A stretch of DNA of 64,000 nucleotides from SZAS-79 sp965279075 (GTDB lineage Bacteria; Pseudomonadota; Gammaproteobacteria; Burkholderiales; SG8-39), in assembly GCA_965279075.1 (NCBI GenBank), contig CBDIHI010000009.1:367926-431925 (forward strand), written 5' to 3'. This document shows, one piece after another, positions 44,455 to 52,070 of the stretch. The position numbers and the translations under genes were made by a program. Under the pieces are notes generated by a model. It did not search any database. It was not told where the DNA came from and saw only the letters and a program-made list of their open reading frames with translations. Positions within the stretch are counted from its first letter, which is position 1. Every line of letters begins with the position of its first letter.

Positions 44455-44780
44455 ACATGGAGACCGTCGCCATCGTGGAGTGGAAGCGCGTCTGCAGGGT
44501 CGACGAGATCCCGCAGCTCGGCGCGCGGGTGGTCAAGGGCGCCTGCGGCAACGTCGCAGTGTTCCGAAACGCTGATGACGAGGTCTTCGCGCTGCAGGAC
44601 AAGTGCCCGCACAAGGGCGGGCCGCTGTCGCAGGGCATCGTGTTCGGCCGCAAGGTCGCCTGCCCGCTGCACAACTGGAACATCCAGCTCGAGGACGGCA
44701 ACGCCGTCGCGCCCGATGTCGGCTGCGCGAAGTCCTACGCCGTCAGGGTCGAGGACGGGGTCGTCTTCCTGCAGCTCTGA
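44451..44780 (+). CDS. nirD: Nitrite reductase small subunit NirD, Rieske type
   Basis: A 109-residue Rieske-fold protein. Unlike E. coli NirD, which lacks the cluster ligands, this one has both pairs: Cys52-Pro-His54 (CPHKGGPLSQG) and Cys71-x2-His74 (CPLHNW), so it should bind [2Fe-2S]. It partners NirB. Its last 46 bases overlap the 3' end of nasA on the other strand. Confidence 0.94.
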   Translation: MNMETVAIVEWKRVCRVDEIPQLGARVVKGACGNVAVFRNADDEVFALQDKCPHKGGPLSQGIVFGRKVACPLHNWNIQLEDGNAVAPDVGCAKSYAVRVEDGVVFLQL

Positions 44781-47467
44781 ACGATCCGCTTGAGTTCGGG
44801 CACGCAGGATCCGCACGAGGTTCCGCATTTGAGCGTCGCCTGCACCTGCTCGAGTGACTCGCCTTTCTCGAAGGCCGCGCGGATCGGGCCTTCGGCCACG
44901 TCGAGGCAGGTGCAGACGATCCTGCCGCGCGGCGCGTGTTCGCCCGGGCGCTGCGAGAGCGGCGCGAACAGGGCCGGCCGCAGTACGGAAGCGGGCGCGG
45001 CGGACAGCATCGCCTCCTGCACCCAGCCGGCCGACTGCAGTTCGTTCTCGAAGCGCACCGCGACGAGTTGCTCGCCCGCGAACCGCGCGCGCTTGTCCAC
45101 GCCGCGCCGCGCGTCGCTGTAACGCATCAGCTCGCCCGCGGCTTCCAGCCCGAAAAGCGTGTCGAGCTTGTCGATCAGCGCCGCATCGGGCCTCGTGGTG
45201 TGCGCGAGCTCCAGCCGCACCAGCGGCGTGTCGCGTCCGGCGAGCGTGTTGGAGGCGAAGTCGACTTCCTTCAACAGCGGCGCAATCGTGGATGACAGCG
45301 CGCTCGCCGCGTCCGCATCCGCGCAGAGTCCCAGCCAGATCGCGCGCCACACCGGCACGTAACTCACCACCTGCACGGCCGCGTGCTTGAGTTCGGGTTG
45401 CTTGGAATACGGGTCGAAGGCCGGCGAGGTCAGCGCGTTCACGCCCGCGCCCGACACGAACTGCCCGCCCCAGTGCATGGGGATGAAGGCGCCGCCCTGC
45501 CGGAGTTCTTCCGAAGCCCTTGCGCGCATCACCGCGCTGCCGCGGCGGCTCGAGATCTTCACCAGCGTGCCGTCCGTCATGCCCGCGGCCTGGAGGTCCC
45601 TGGGGTGCAGCGCGACCTCGGCTTCGGACACGTGGTTGAAGAGCTGCGCCGCGCGTCCCGTGCGGCTCATGCCGTGCCACTGGTCGCGCAACCTGCCGGT
45701 GTTCAGCGCGATCGGGTAGTCCTCGGAGACGTCTTCCGCGAGCCCCTTCATTTCCGTCGCGACGAACCTCGCCCTGCCCGAAGGCGTGGGGAACCGGCCG
45801 TCGGTGTAGAGCCTCGCCTTGCCTTCGTGGGCGCCTTCCGGCAGAGGCCACTGCTGCGGGCCCTGCGCTTCCAGCATCGCGTAGGACAGGCCCGTGATGT
45901 CGAGGTCGCGGCCCCTCGTGCTCTCGCGGTGTTCGTTGAAGATCTCTTCGGGTTTCGCGTACGGGAAGAGCTGCATGCCGAGGCGCGTCCTGCCCATTGC
46001 GGTTGCCAGCGCGCGGCCGAATTCGGTGGCGATCTGCCAGTCGTGCTTGGTTTCGCCCGGCGCGCGCACGGCCGGCAGCACGGCGGTGATCCTGCGCTCC
46101 GAGTTCGTCACCGTGCCGCTCTTTTCCGCCCAGGTGGTGGCGGGGAGCAGGAGGTCCGCGTACTGCGCGGTGTCGGTGTTGGTGAAGGCTTCCTGCACGA
46201 CGACGAACTCGCATTTTTCCAGCGCGCGTTTCACCTGTCCGGCGTCGGGCATGGACTGCGCCGGGTTCGTGCAGGCGATCCAGACGGCCTTGATCTCGCC
46301 TTTCTCGATCGCGTCGAACAGTTCCACCGCGGTCTTGCCGGGCTTGTGCGGGACTTCCTTGATGCCCCACAGGTCGGCCACTTCCTTGCGGTGGATCGGG
46401 TTGCCGAGGTCGCGGTGGGCCGAGAGCAGGTTGGCCATGCCGCCCACTTCCCTGCCGCCCATTGCGTTCGGTTGCCCGGTGAGCGAGAACGGTCCAGCGC
46501 CTTTTTTCCCGATCTGGCCGGTGGCGAGGTGCAGGTTGATCAGCGCCGAGTTCTTGTGGGTGCCTTCGCTGCTCTGGTTCAGGCCCTGGCAGTACAGCGA
46601 CAGCGTGGCCTTGGATCTTGCGAAGAGGTGGGCCGCTTCGACGATCTGGTCTGCTTTTATGCCGCAGGTCTTCGCGACTTTCGAGGGCGGGTAGTCGAGG
46701 ACGATCTTCTTCAGTGCCTCGAAGCCTTCGGTGTGCTTCTCGATGTACTTCGTGTCTTCGAGCCGCGCGTGGAGGATCACGTTCAGCATCGCGTTGAACA
46801 GCGCTATGTCCGTGCCCGGCTTGATCGCCAGGTGCAGGTCGGCCGCTTCGGCCGTCACCGTCTTCCTCGGGTCCACGACCACGACCTTCATTTCCGGGTT
46901 CTTCGCCTTCGCGTCCTCGATCCTGCGGTACAGGATCGGGTGGGCGAAAGCCGTGTTCGAGCCGGCGATGAAGAGCGTTTCTGCGTGGTCGATGTCCTCG
47001 TAGCACGCCGGTGGTGCATCGGCGCCCAGGCTGAGCTTGTAGCCGGCCACGGCCGAGGACATGCAGAGCCTCGAGTTCGTGTCGACGTTGTTCGTCTGGA
47101 TCAGGCCTTTCGCCAGCTTGTTGAAGACGTAGTAGTCCTCCGTCAGCAGCTGGCCCGAGATGTAGAACGCCACCGCGTCCGGGCCGAATTCCTCGATGAT
47201 TTCGGCGAATTTGTCCGCTGCGTGGCCGATTGCGGCCAGCCAGGGGGTCCTTTGGCGCTTGTGGGACCTGGTCAGGCGGACTTCCGGGTAGAGGGCGCGG
47301 TTTGCTTTCGTCGCCGTCAGGTGGAGGGTCTGGCCTTTCGTGCAGAGCTTGCCCTGGTTGGCGGGGTGGTGGGGGTCGCCCCGGACGCCGGAGATCTTGC
47401 CGTTTTCGGTCTGGATCAGTACGCCGCAGCCGACGCCGCAGTAGGGGCAGGTGGAGGGGGTTTCCAT
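44735..47467 (-). CDS. nasA: Assimilatory nitrate reductase catalytic subunit NasA
   Basis: A 910-residue Mo-bisMGD enzyme reducing nitrate to nitrite in the cytoplasm. The N-terminal [4Fe-4S] motif is CPYCGVGC (Cys7, Cys10, Cys14) plus Cys42. The body has the molybdopterin domains (LCMSSAVAGYKLSLGAD, NAMGGREVGGMANLL), and the C terminus carries a BFD-like [2Fe-2S] domain (VCTCLDVAEGPIRAAF, CGTSCGSCVPELKRIV). The start is the ATG at 47467; an open extension upstream is not conserved. It is transcribed toward nirBD from a sigma-54-like promoter that lies only a few bases upstream. No ribosome-binding site is visible. Confidence 0.95.
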   Translation of the reverse strand: METPSTCPYCGVGCGVLIQTENGKISGVRGDPHHPANQGKLCTKGQTLHLTATKANRALYPEVRLTRSHKRQRTPWLAAIGHAADKFAEIIEEFGPDAVAFYISGQLLTEDYYVFNKLAKGLIQTNNVDTNSRLCMSSAVAGYKLSLGADAPPACYEDIDHAETLFIAGSNTAFAHPILYRRIEDAKAKNPEMKVVVVDPRKTVTAEAADLHLAIKPGTDIALFNAMLNVILHARLEDTKYIEKHTEGFEALKKIVLDYPPSKVAKTCGIKADQIVEAAHLFARSKATLSLYCQGLNQSSEGTHKNSALINLHLATGQIGKKGAGPFSLTGQPNAMGGREVGGMANLLSAHRDLGNPIHRKEVADLWGIKEVPHKPGKTAVELFDAIEKGEIKAVWIACTNPAQSMPDAGQVKRALEKCEFVVVQEAFTNTDTAQYADLLLPATTWAEKSGTVTNSERRITAVLPAVRAPGETKHDWQIATEFGRALATAMGRTRLGMQLFPYAKPEEIFNEHRESTRGRDLDITGLSYAMLEAQGPQQWPLPEGAHEGKARLYTDGRFPTPSGRARFVATEMKGLAEDVSEDYPIALNTGRLRDQWHGMSRTGRAAQLFNHVSEAEVALHPRDLQAAGMTDGTLVKISSRRGSAVMRARASEELRQGGAFIPMHWGGQFVSGAGVNALTSPAFDPYSKQPELKHAAVQVVSYVPVWRAIWLGLCADADAASALSSTIAPLLKEVDFASNTLAGRDTPLVRLELAHTTRPDAALIDKLDTLFGLEAAGELMRYSDARRGVDKRARFAGEQLVAVRFENELQSAGWVQEAMLSAAPASVLRPALFAPLSQRPGEHAPRGRIVCTCLDVAEGPIRAAFEKGESLEQVQATLKCGTSCGSCVPELKRIVQSCRKTTPSSTLTA

Positions 47468-47480
47468 GGGGGGAAACCGG

Positions 47481-47496
47481 AGCAAGGGGTGTGCCA
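47481..47496 (-). promoter_or_regulatory. Sigma-54 promoter immediately upstream of nasA
   Basis: On the minus strand TGGCACACCCCTTGCT matches TGGCAC-N5-TTGCW without mismatch. The predicted start point, about 12 bases past the -12 GC, is near 47470, only 2-4 bases before the ATG at 47467. Either nasA is essentially leaderless or its true start is internal. Confidence 0.75.
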
Positions 47497-47541
47497 GCTG
47501 GGGGCGAAGTAGGAGGAAGTCTGGACGAGCCTTTGAGTTCG

Positions 47542-47554
47542 CTTGGTGACCAAG
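47542..47554. promoter_or_regulatory. 13-bp palindrome between nasA and the dGTPase islet
   Basis: CTTGGTGACCAAG is a perfect palindrome with one central base, in the divergent intergenic region (47468-47671). It could be an operator for either side. No matching regulator is known from this window. Confidence 0.3.
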
Positions 47555-47671
47555 TAGGGGACTCAGAGGGCTAACAGATTCTGAGACTGTGTTGTAAGCT
47601 GTATGAATGCACTCATTCACTAAAGCCTTGCTACCTGTGCAGATAGCCAACGGCCACTTTGGAGAGCCCGT

Positions 47672-47881
47672 GTGAAAAAGAAAGCTGCATACGTAACGGC
47701 GTTGCGAGACGCGAATCGGATGGCGTCGCGAGACTTGACGCTCCTATACGATGTGGTTCGAAAGACCATTTCAAAGCCATCACAGGGCCACGTGTTGGTA
47801 GCGCATTCAAAGCCCTCCACCAGAAATTTGTCCGGAGTCGTCAACGCATTGTCTAAGGCGCGACGCACCAAGTCGGCCTAG
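47672..47881 (+). CDS. Unknown 69-residue protein preceding a dGTPase-like gene
   Basis: A basic protein (many Lys/Arg/Ser) with a GTG start and GGAG 7 bases upstream. It begins MKKKAAYVTALRDANRMASR and has no recognisable domain, signal peptide or membrane helix. Base composition is much lower in GC than flanking genes, like the dGTPase gene that starts 5 bases after its stop. The tight spacing suggests co-expression. It might be a regulator or partner of the phosphohydrolase; this is only inference from position. An overlapping minus-strand frame is less convincing because it lacks a ribosome-binding site. Confidence 0.5.
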   Translation: MKKKAAYVTALRDANRMASRDLTLLYDVVRKTISKPSQGHVLVAHSKPSTRNLSGVVNALSKARRTKSA

Positions 47882-47886
47882 TTCTC

Positions 47887-49362
47887 ATGCCTTCTTCTAG
47901 GCTGTACTCAGATCGTGAGCGAGAGCGAACGCTTGAGATTCCAATTCCTGACGATGTTGATATAGAGGAATACAGGACATCATTTCGGCGAGATTACGCT
48001 CGACTACTGCACTCCCCTGCATTCCGCAGGCTTCAGGGAAAGACCCAACTATTCCCTACGCTTGAGTCCGACTTCTTTCGCAATCGGCTCACGCACTCCC
48101 TAGAGGTTGCTCAGATCGCAAAGGCGATTGGTTTGCGATTGAATCATCGTCATAAGTTCTTCAAGCGACCAGAAAACAAAGTCGACTTAGATTTGCTGGA
48201 ATTTGCGGGACTTGCACACGATCTTGGGCATCCTCCGTTTGGGCATAACGGGGAACAGGCCTTGGACGATTGCATGAAAGGGTACGGAGGGTTTGAGGGC
48301 AATGCTCAAACGCTTCGCATCCTAGCAAAATTGGAGAAACGCGAGAAAGCGGCAGAGATTGGCGGGGCCTTCTCTGTTCAGCGAGACCCGCGAGTCGGGT
48401 TGAATCTCACATATAGGACCTTAGCTTCCATACTTAAATACGATAGGCCCATTCCCTTGCGCCGAAAAAAAGGAGCAGATCTAGTAAAGGGATATTATCG
48501 ATCAGAGGCGTCCTTAGTTCGCAAGATAAAGTCGAGGGTCTTAGGCGGTGCGCCACAAGGTAATTCTTTTAAGACGATCGAATGTCAGATTATGGATTTT
48601 GCCGACGATATTGCATATTCGACTTACGATTTGGAGGATTCACTTAAAGCTGGATTTCTAACGCCTCTCAATATGATTTCTGCCAAGGGCGAACTCATTC
48701 AGAAAATAAGTGCAAAGGTATCTAAGGCGCTAGGGATCCGCTTTACTTCTGGTAGGGTTGTTCAAGTTCTTCTCGATATTTTTATTCAACAGGGAATTGC
48801 CGATATTGAGTCACTTGACGAGCTCCTTTCAAACAGTGACTTTTCGAAAGATGTTAGTGGAGAAAAGGTGGCGGCAGTTGTCGCAAGCATTGCGGCGATC
48901 GTTTACAAATCCTCGACTAGGCTTGGCACCGATGGGCATGTTCGTAGCAAGCTAACATCGGACCTTGTTGGAGATTTTATTCGCGCTATTGAAGTGACGA
49001 GTGTGAATGAGCGGACGCCGGCCCTTTCGAAGGTAGGGATGCGGCGACCGTCGCGTGAAAGGGTAGAGGTATTAAAGCACTTCACTTTCGAGGCTCTAAT
49101 AATGTCGCCACGAGTGAAGGTTGCCGAATACCGAGGATATGAAATTGTGCGGACTATATTTGAGTCTCTATGCTCAAACGACCGAAAAGGCCATTTGCTT
49201 TTGCCTGACGATTTTCGAGTCCTGTATGAGAAATCCAAAGACATGGCTACTAAGCGTAGGACAATTTGCGACTTCATTGCGGGAATGACTGATCAATACG
49301 CGATAGAGTTTTATGCACGGCTGACTTCGGAAAGCAGCCATACGATATTTAAGCCACTCTAG
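47887..49362 (+). CDS. dGTPase-like HD-domain triphosphohydrolase
   Basis: A 491-residue protein of the deoxyguanosinetriphosphate triphosphohydrolase family. The HD metal ligands are seen: His70 in NRLTHSLEVAQIA, His111-Asp112 in AHDLGHPPFGHNGE, and Asp240/241 in MDFADDIAYSTYDLED. The N-terminal FRRDYARLLHSPAFRRLQGKTQ is a family signature. It would cleave dGTP (or dNTPs) to nucleoside and triphosphate. Codon use is AT-rich and unlike all neighbours, indicating recent transfer. Some dGTPases block phage by draining dNTPs, so a defence role is possible; a housekeeping dgt role is the alternative. Confidence 0.9.
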   Translation: MPSSRLYSDRERERTLEIPIPDDVDIEEYRTSFRRDYARLLHSPAFRRLQGKTQLFPTLESDFFRNRLTHSLEVAQIAKAIGLRLNHRHKFFKRPENKVDLDLLEFAGLAHDLGHPPFGHNGEQALDDCMKGYGGFEGNAQTLRILAKLEKREKAAEIGGAFSVQRDPRVGLNLTYRTLASILKYDRPIPLRRKKGADLVKGYYRSEASLVRKIKSRVLGGAPQGNSFKTIECQIMDFADDIAYSTYDLEDSLKAGFLTPLNMISAKGELIQKISAKVSKALGIRFTSGRVVQVLLDIFIQQGIADIESLDELLSNSDFSKDVSGEKVAAVVASIAAIVYKSSTRLGTDGHVRSKLTSDLVGDFIRAIEVTSVNERTPALSKVGMRRPSRERVEVLKHFTFEALIMSPRVKVAEYRGYEIVRTIFESLCSNDRKGHLLLPDDFRVLYEKSKDMATKRRTICDFIAGMTDQYAIEFYARLTSESSHTIFKPL

Positions 49363-49487
49363 GGGTTTAAGGTTCCCCCTTTCCAGTTTGGCTATGACTC
49401 CTTGGATCAACCTTTTAATGGTTTGAGAACTTTGGGATGGTATTGCTAAGGTTGCGTGTTTGCTTCAGTTCCGTCTAGGAGATCCCC

Positions 49488-50462
49488 ATGAAGCGATACG
49501 CAAGCACGATCGCCACCCTCACCGCGGCCCTCCTCACCACCTTCTCCCCCCAGGCCCTCCCCCAGTCCTACCCCGATAAATCCATCACCCTCGTCGTCCC
49601 GTTCTCAGTCGGCGGGAGCACGGACATCGCCTCGCGCCTGCTGGCGCAGGAGCTCACCACCGCCCTGGGCAAAACCGTCGTAGTAGAAAACCGCACAGGC
49701 GGAGGCGGGGTGATCGGCTGGGGCTCGGTGGCGAAGGCCCCACCGGACGGCTACACGCTCCTCACGATCGAGCTCTCCTACGCGATCGCCGCGGGCCTGA
49801 TCCCGACGCTGCCCTACGACCCGAAAACGGCCTTCACGCTGGAAAGCATCGCGGTCTCGATGCCGCACGTGCAGGTGGTGAACCCTTCAGTCAAAGCGAA
49901 CACGATGCAGGAGTTCGTCCAGCTGGCCAAAGCAAGTCCCGGCAAGCTGAACTACGGCTCGGGCGGCGCGGGGACGAACACTCACCTGGGCAGCGAGCTC
50001 CTCAAGAGCACGGCGGGCATCGACATGGTCCACGTGCCGTACAAGGGCGCGGGCGCGGTGCTGCAGGACCTGATGGCGGGCCAGGTGCAGGCGCTGATCG
50101 CGTCGCTCCCCACGGTCCTGCCGCACGTGAGGTCGGGCAAACTGAAAGCCCTGATGGTGCTGGCCGACAAGCGTGCGAGCCGATTGCCGGATGTGCCGGA
50201 CGCGAAGGAGGCGGGCTACCCGGGCATGGCGATGGCGTTCTGGGTAGGTGTGGCCGCGCCGGCGGGCACGCCGAAGCCGATCGTCGACAGGCTGAACCGG
50301 GAGATCGTGCAAGCCCTGCAGAAGCCTGCGATGAAATCCAGGCTGAACGAACTCGGCCTCGAGCCGGTGGGCAGCACGCCGCAGCAGGCGACGAAGCTGG
50401 TGAACGATGAGATCCAGCGCTGGGGCGCGGTGATCAAGGCGGCGAACATCAAGGCGGACTGA
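49488..50462 (+). CDS. Bug/TctC family periplasmic solute-binding receptor (copy 2)
   Basis: A 324-residue receptor with signal peptide (residues 1-25, ending SPQALPQS) and the Bug motif YPDKSITLVVPFSVGGSTDIAS, then VVVENRTGGGGVIG. Codon use returns to high GC here, marking the right edge of the low-GC islet. AGGAG precedes the ATG. There are no transporter membrane genes nearby. It is convergent with the PIN toxin gene. Confidence 0.92.
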   Translation: MKRYASTIATLTAALLTTFSPQALPQSYPDKSITLVVPFSVGGSTDIASRLLAQELTTALGKTVVVENRTGGGGVIGWGSVAKAPPDGYTLLTIELSYAIAAGLIPTLPYDPKTAFTLESIAVSMPHVQVVNPSVKANTMQEFVQLAKASPGKLNYGSGGAGTNTHLGSELLKSTAGIDMVHVPYKGAGAVLQDLMAGQVQALIASLPTVLPHVRSGKLKALMVLADKRASRLPDVPDAKEAGYPGMAMAFWVGVAAPAGTPKPIVDRLNREIVQALQKPAMKSRLNELGLEPVGSTPQQATKLVNDEIQRWGAVIKAANIKAD

Positions 50463-50466
50463 GCAG

Positions 50467-50895
50467 CTACGGCGCCAGGACGGCGAACCCCTCCCGGGTC
50501 GCGGCCTGGAGCAGGACCTTGTCCGCGGACACGAACTCCCAGCCCACGCCGGGCTCCTGCCGGGCGACGATTGCAGCCGCCAATTGGAGTGCATCCGCCG
50601 CGCGCAGCGGATGGCGGCGCAGCAGCGCGAGAGACGTGTCGCGCACGGACGCGCTCGCGGTGATCTCGTTCCAGCGCGCCGCGGCGTCCCCCAGCCTGCG
50701 AAACCCGTCCACGATGGCCCGGCCCGCCGCCGGGCGCGGGTCACGTTCGTAGCGCGCAAGCGCCGAGGCGCATTCCACCTGCGTGCCCCACCAGACGGTC
50801 ATGTGCGGATCGCTCGCATAGACAGCGCTGAAGAACGGCGTCGCCGCCTCGTGCACCAGCAGTGGCACGACTGCGGAACTATCCCAGAACCTCAC
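50467..50895 (-). CDS. PIN-domain toxin (VapC-like)
   Basis: A 142-residue PIN nuclease. Acidic active-site residues are visible: Asp5 (RFWDSSAVVPL), Glu in QVECASALARYE, and Asp in RAADALQLAAAIVA, with SADK near the end. Such toxins cleave tRNA or rRNA. The start overlaps the antitoxin stop by 4 bases, the usual coupling. Confidence 0.88.
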   Translation of the reverse strand: MRFWDSSAVVPLLVHEAATPFFSAVYASDPHMTVWWGTQVECASALARYERDPRPAAGRAIVDGFRRLGDAAARWNEITASASVRDTSLALLRRHPLRAADALQLAAAIVARQEPGVGWEFVSADKVLLQAATREGFAVLAP

Positions 50896-51191
50896 CGGCC
50901 CTTGCGCCGCTCGTCGAGCATGGCCTCGAGCGCGCTCTCGCCGCGCGGCAGTTTCAGGGGTGCCTTCCCGAGCAGCGCCGAGGGCCCGCGCTTGCCGGCC
51001 CGCCTGACCAGGCCCTTGCGCTCGAGGGCCTGCAGCCAGGCCTCCTCGCCTTCGCTGGCCGCCGGCTGCAGGGGCACGAGCTGGGCCACCGGCGTGTTGC
51101 GGTCCGTGATCAGCACCGTTTCGCCCTTGCGTACCAGGTCGATGTAGGCCGACAGGCGGTTCTTGGCTTCGGAGATGGAGGCGGATTTCAT
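50892..51191 (-). CDS. Phd/YefM-type antitoxin
   Basis: A 99-residue antitoxin. The N-terminal DNA-binding domain (SISEAKNRLSAYIDLVRKGE, then VLITDRNTPVAQLVPL) is typical of Phd. The C-terminal half should wrap the toxin and ends in DERRKGR. The ATG lies 6 bases after a TATAAT box inside a palindrome, suggesting a leaderless, autoregulated message. Confidence 0.88.
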   Translation of the reverse strand: MKSASISEAKNRLSAYIDLVRKGETVLITDRNTPVAQLVPLQPAASEGEEAWLQALERKGLVRRAGKRGPSALLGKAPLKLPRGESALEAMLDERRKGR

Positions 51192-51192
51192 C

Positions 51193-51207
51193 TGGCTATT
51201 ATAGCCA
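51193..51207 (-). promoter_or_regulatory. Palindromic operator overlapping the -10 box of the antitoxin gene
   Basis: TGGCTATTATAGCCA is a perfect palindrome with a central base; on the minus strand it contains TATAAT. The start codon follows the -10 by 6 bases. Binding of the Phd-PIN complex here would block the promoter. Confidence 0.6.
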
Positions 51208-51220
51208 TCTCGGGGCGCCG

Positions 51221-51937
51221 CTACTTCAGCCCCGCCGCCACCTTGCGCACTTCGTCAGGCGAGCGTTCCCCCGCGAGCGGCGTGCCGGGGATCAGGTAGC
51301 GGCCCATCGCCGCCAGCGTACCCACCAGCACCGGCTCGTAACCGACGTCCCGCACCAGCCCGGAGGCCACGGCGATCGCGTCCTTGTCGTCGCCGGCGAT
51401 CGGCATGCCGACCCGTTCCTTGTTGTTGATGGCGTCGCCCATCCTTGCGGCACCGATCGCATTGAAGGCGCGCACGATGCGGGTCCCCGGCAGGAACTCC
51501 GTCGAAGCGAGGCCCGCGCCTTTTTCCCGCGCGGCGACGGCCATGTCGCCGTCGCGGGCGACGATGGGGTTGGAGGTGTCGATGAGGATCTTGCCCTTCA
51601 TCAGGTCGCCCAGGTCGCGACCCAGCGCGGGCATCGCGGCGTAGGGCACGGACACCAGCAGCACGCTGCCGAACGCGGCCGCCTCGCGCGGCGTGCCTGC
51701 GCTGGCGCCCGGACCGATGCTTGCGGCGAGCTTCTTGTCGGACTCGAGGTCGAGCGAGGAGAACATCACCTGGTGGCCGGCGCGGACCCACGCGCGGCCG
51801 ATCGCGCTGCCGACGCGGCCGGAGCCCAGCGTCCCGATCTTCAGTTTGGCGCCGGACTGGGCGAGGGCGGGGAAGGGCAGGAGCGCAACGGCGGCGAGGG
51901 CCGAAGCGGCAAGCAGGACAGTGCGGCGTGAGGTCAT
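51221..51937 (-). CDS. Exported NADP-binding F420-reductase-like protein
   Basis: A 238-residue protein with a signal peptide (residues 1-28) containing a twin-arginine-like SRRTVLLAAS and ending PALAQS. The mature part is the NADPH:F420 oxidoreductase/ProC-like Rossmann domain: KIGTLGSGRVGSAIGRAWVRAGH, then SVLLVSVPYAAMPALG and ILIDTSNPIVARDGD. An NAD(P) enzyme in the periplasm is unusual; Tat export with bound cofactor is possible. Coenzyme F420 use is not implied. Its operon neighbours are unrelated. Confidence 0.82.
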   Translation of the reverse strand: MTSRRTVLLAASALAAVALLPFPALAQSGAKLKIGTLGSGRVGSAIGRAWVRAGHQVMFSSLDLESDKKLAASIGPGASAGTPREAAAFGSVLLVSVPYAAMPALGRDLGDLMKGKILIDTSNPIVARDGDMAVAAREKGAGLASTEFLPGTRIVRAFNAIGAARMGDAINNKERVGMPIAGDDKDAIAVASGLVRDVGYEPVLVGTLAAMGRYLIPGTPLAGERSPDEVRKVAAGLK

Positions 51938-52070
51938 GAGGGTTTCCTCCGGAGGGGAGGAAGAGGATATTTCACGCCGGGCGGCAAGCCAAGCGAAAAG
52001 GGGCAATGGCAGTATTTCGCCCGGAGAATGGCTCCTGGCGCGGACCTTGGTCCAAAAGTGCCAGTATTGG

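Noticed and set aside
45383..47512. 709-codon plus-strand open frame opposite nasA
   Set aside because: Antisense shadow of nasA without recognisable motifs.
47620..47871. Minus-strand 83-codon frame opposite the small protein before the dGTPase gene
   Set aside because: It has no ribosome-binding site and faces away from the dGTPase gene; the plus-strand frame has GGAG correctly spaced and tight linkage.
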